Source: Larix sibirica (lineage: Eukaryota > Streptophyta > Pinopsida > Pinales > Pinaceae). Taken from it: a stretch of DNA of 20,130 bases. The notes beneath the pieces are model-generated. The model worked only from the letters and a program-made list of their open reading frames with translations, made no database searches and was not told where the DNA came from. The translations under genes were made by a program, and so were the position numbers. Below are positions 18,244-20,130 of the stretch, piece by piece; the first letter of the stretch is position 1, and each line of letters begins with the position of its first letter. The DNA is taken from assembly GCA_004151065.3 (NCBI GenBank), contig NWUY0300007668.1:13480-33609 (forward strand), written 5' to 3'.

Positions 18244-18699
18244 GATATGAACATAAACTCAAGACTATATGTGAGCAATCACTCCAACCCCGAACCTCAA
18301 ATAAGAGTTAGAGAGGAGGGGGATACCCAAAAATTTAAAAGGAGTGAATACTATGAATGGGGAAACATGATCATGCTATAACGCCATCCTTTAATTCCCA
18401 TAATTTCTAAAAAGGAATGAAAGAATGGCTTGTATAACTTGTCTAATCTCCCCATGATCTCCCATGCTTATATTGAGTCAAGCTTTATACTATGCATTGA
18501 AGTTGTTGTGACTAGGTCAAGAGGGTATGTCCTTGAAGCTTGACATTTGGGAAGGATGGGCACCAACCTTCTATGACATGATGGTAGGAGGTGCCAAAAT
18601 ACCCTCCTTCAAACAAATTTTTCCCCTTTGATCATGAGAGTGGTAGAACATGACTTCCTTCATTTGTGCTATGAAAAAATCCATAAACAACCTCAAGGT
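18244..18699. other. Flank of the copia insertion, no recognisable gene
   Basis: The minus strand here would be downstream of the RNase H relic at 18700-19075 and may be the 3' part of the same old element. The plus-strand open frame ending at 18381 begins inside the 3' LTR and is chance. No tail, promoter or RNA was identified. Confidence 0.35.
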
Positions 18700-19075
18700 C
18701 TTAAGGCATGTGCATTTTCCATTCCATCAACCATTAAGTTATGAACTCTTTCCACTTGGATGAAAAGTAACCTCTCAAAAGCTTCAAATCAATGGGATTG
18801 TTCTTTGCGTGATTCAAGTTATAAAAGGAGAGAAGAGAACCTTTTCTATGAATGAATGCTAAAACGTTAACGGTGGAATCAATGATGATAACTACACTTT
18901 ATTGAGTTTTATCATTTCTAAGGTTATGTCCTTGTTAGTTTGCAAGAGTTTCAAATTCATTGTTTGTGGCATTCCCCAACCCCTAACCATATACAATCTC
19001 TTGTTTTATTTGTGATCTAAGATGACTCCCTCACACCTACCACCCCAAAACTCATGTTACAATACAACTCCTCCA
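18700..19075 (-). pseudogene. RNase H domain remnant, LINE-type
   Basis: Reading the minus strand, GVILDHK (about 19035-19009), then LGNATNNEFETLA (about 18975-18937), SVVIIDSTVNVLAFIHRKGS (about 18893-18834) and FERLLFIQVERVHNLMVDGM (about 18778-18719) follow the order of a plant retroelement RNase H (RVT_3): GGVI-D, TNN-E, V-I-DS and F-x-V-x-R-x-x-N-x-x-x-D. The Glu, the Asp of IDS and the final Asp are present. The pieces lie in different frames with stops between them, so it is dead. It could come from a LINE or from another retroelement using the same RNase H type. No reverse transcriptase was recognised upstream in the available sequence. Confidence 0.5.
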
Positions 19076-19419
19076 TAAACATTGTTTTTCATAATAAGAA
19101 CAATTATATGATTTGTATTAAAATGGGTTGAGGCAAACCTAAACAACCATTAGATCAACAATATATATCCTTACAAAATGCCCTTTGTAATTTTAGGGAC
19201 TTTGAAATAGCCTTACACATGGCTATCCAAACATGGTAGAAAGCAAAACACTAGAACCTACTTCTATAACATCTAACAAACTTTCCTATTATTAGTCTAT
19301 AACATCAATACATAAACAAAAAGGAAAAATAGAAAAACAAAACAAAAATGACATTTCAAGTTTCCACCTCCTCCATCTGTACCGGGGAGTATAAATATTT
19401 GAATTGAACAAGGGCCACC
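19076..19419. other. AT-rich stretch without recognisable features
   Basis: The minus-strand reading has many stops and a T-rich run at about 19310-19350. Nothing could be assigned. Confidence 0.4.
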
Positions 19420-19870
19420 TTCTTAGGTAACCAACTCCATATCATTTGCATTTGCATCACCAACACTTAAGTGCTTAGAGCAGGACTTATGTAATTTTCC
19501 CAATTGCCTAGTCGCTTGAGCAGATCTTCTATTAGATATTGCATATGAGTTAACCTTCTCTTCATAGGCTGCCACCTTAAGTCAACCCCATACAATCCTT
19601 CTTAATATTCACACCTTGCCATCGAAGAAAACCAATCTCAAACTCAAGACGTTCAATCACAACAATGACCAAATCCATTCTTGTACTACAATTTAACTCC
19701 ACTTCACCCTTCTTCTCCATACCTTGGATCATCATTCCCTGTAAGCGAACTAGAGCATGCACCGAGCAATAGGACATGAACACCATGGGAAATTATTCCC
19801 CCCTCCAGATGAATTAAATGGTTGAGGAGCACAATCTGTCCAGGAGAACCCACCTCCACGTGCTAATCAC
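19420..19870 (-). other. Internal region of a second LTR element, unresolved coding potential
   Basis: This lies just downstream (minus strand) of the primer-binding-site-like sequence at 19876-19860. Two overlapping open stretches are seen: 19786-19577 (MVFMSYCSVHALVRL to KKDCMGLT) and then, in another frame, a stretch from about 19596 including VDLRWQPMKRRLTHMQYLIE and DLLKRLGNWENY. I do not recognise gag or any other domain. It may be a decayed or non-standard gag, or the filler of a non-autonomous element. Confidence 0.25.
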
Positions 19871-19876
19871 ATACCA
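19860..19876 (-). other. Primer-binding-site-like sequence
   Basis: Directly after the LTR end, the minus strand reads TGGTATGTGATTAGC, resembling the initiator-Met tRNA site (TGGTATCAGAGC type) of plant copia elements. Its exact position after an ACA-ending LTR supports the call. Confidence 0.55.
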
Positions 19877-20130
19877 TGTTAGTTTTCATACATTCATAGC
19901 ATAATAACATAAATGCATACATAAACATGATCACTAGAAGAAAGACAAAGCACAAAACAATAACACAAATTTTATCCTGGGAAACCCAAATGGGAGAAAA
20001 CCCAGCAACCTTCGTATAGAGATGATAATTCCGAGATCAGAGTACAATCATAAAAGAGAAAAGATGGAAAATGTCTTCCAAAAGTAGAAACCCCAAAACA
20101 GTCTTCTTCTCCACCAGCAGATGCAAACTT
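19877..20130 (-). mobile_element. 3' part of a 5' LTR from a second LTR retrotransposon (runs off the window)
   Basis: Read on the minus strand, this contains GGTTGCTGGGTTTTCTCCC, then TTTGGGTTTCCCAGG and TTGTGTTATTGTTTTGTGCT, a block typical of the R-U5 part of many plant copia LTRs. It ends AAAACTAACA immediately before a primer-binding-site-like sequence. The rest of the LTR would be right of base 20130, and the element points left. It differs from the LTRs of the element at 13137-18243, so it is a different family. Confidence 0.6.

Overview
The window looks like nuclear DNA of a seed plant, most likely a gymnosperm such as a conifer. One recognisable host gene is split by an intron of about 3.9 kb. 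The rest is AT-rich and filled with old, heavily mutated retroelements. No bacterial operon, CRISPR array, rRNA or canonical tRNA gene is visible. The gymnosperm call is an inference from intron length and element types; it is not proven by any single sequence.

Left third (1-7200, minus strand): the 5' portion of a GOST/TMEM87-type seven-transmembrane Golgi protein gene (Lung_7-TM_R family). Exon 1 (6867-6638) carries the signal peptide. It splices in frame, with GT-AG ends, across intron 1 (6637-2756) to exon 2 (2755-1822), which carries the luminal domain and about five membrane segments. Exon 2 ends at a clean GT donor, and the C-terminal exons must lie left of base 1. The introns hold several local tandem duplications (periods 201, 117, 163 and 136 bp) and a possible tRNA-derived SINE.

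Middle (7200-13136): two diverged tandem copies of an unidentified repeat of about 1.1 kb (7484-9714), with GC-rich cores and CpG-decay differences between the copies. Next comes the 3' end of a dead LINE, with a zinc-binding and RNase H segment and 3' tail (10045-11144). It is followed by a fold-back element whose two inverted arms each carry a hammerhead-ribozyme-like core (11349-11635), reminiscent of Penelope-like elements. A second SINE-like sequence lies near 11880.

Right (13137-20130): a full-length but dead Ty1/copia element of 5.1 kb, with LTRs 13137-13575 and 17840-18243, primer-binding site, gag, protease, integrase, RT, RNase H and polypurine tract in canonical order. It has many stops, substituted catalytic residues and a 145-bp tandem duplication inside RT. 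Beyond it, on the minus strand, lie a second LINE-type RNase H relic (about 18700-19075) and, at the right edge, the 3' end of a different LTR followed by a primer-binding-site-like sequence. Only the GOST-type gene appears functional.
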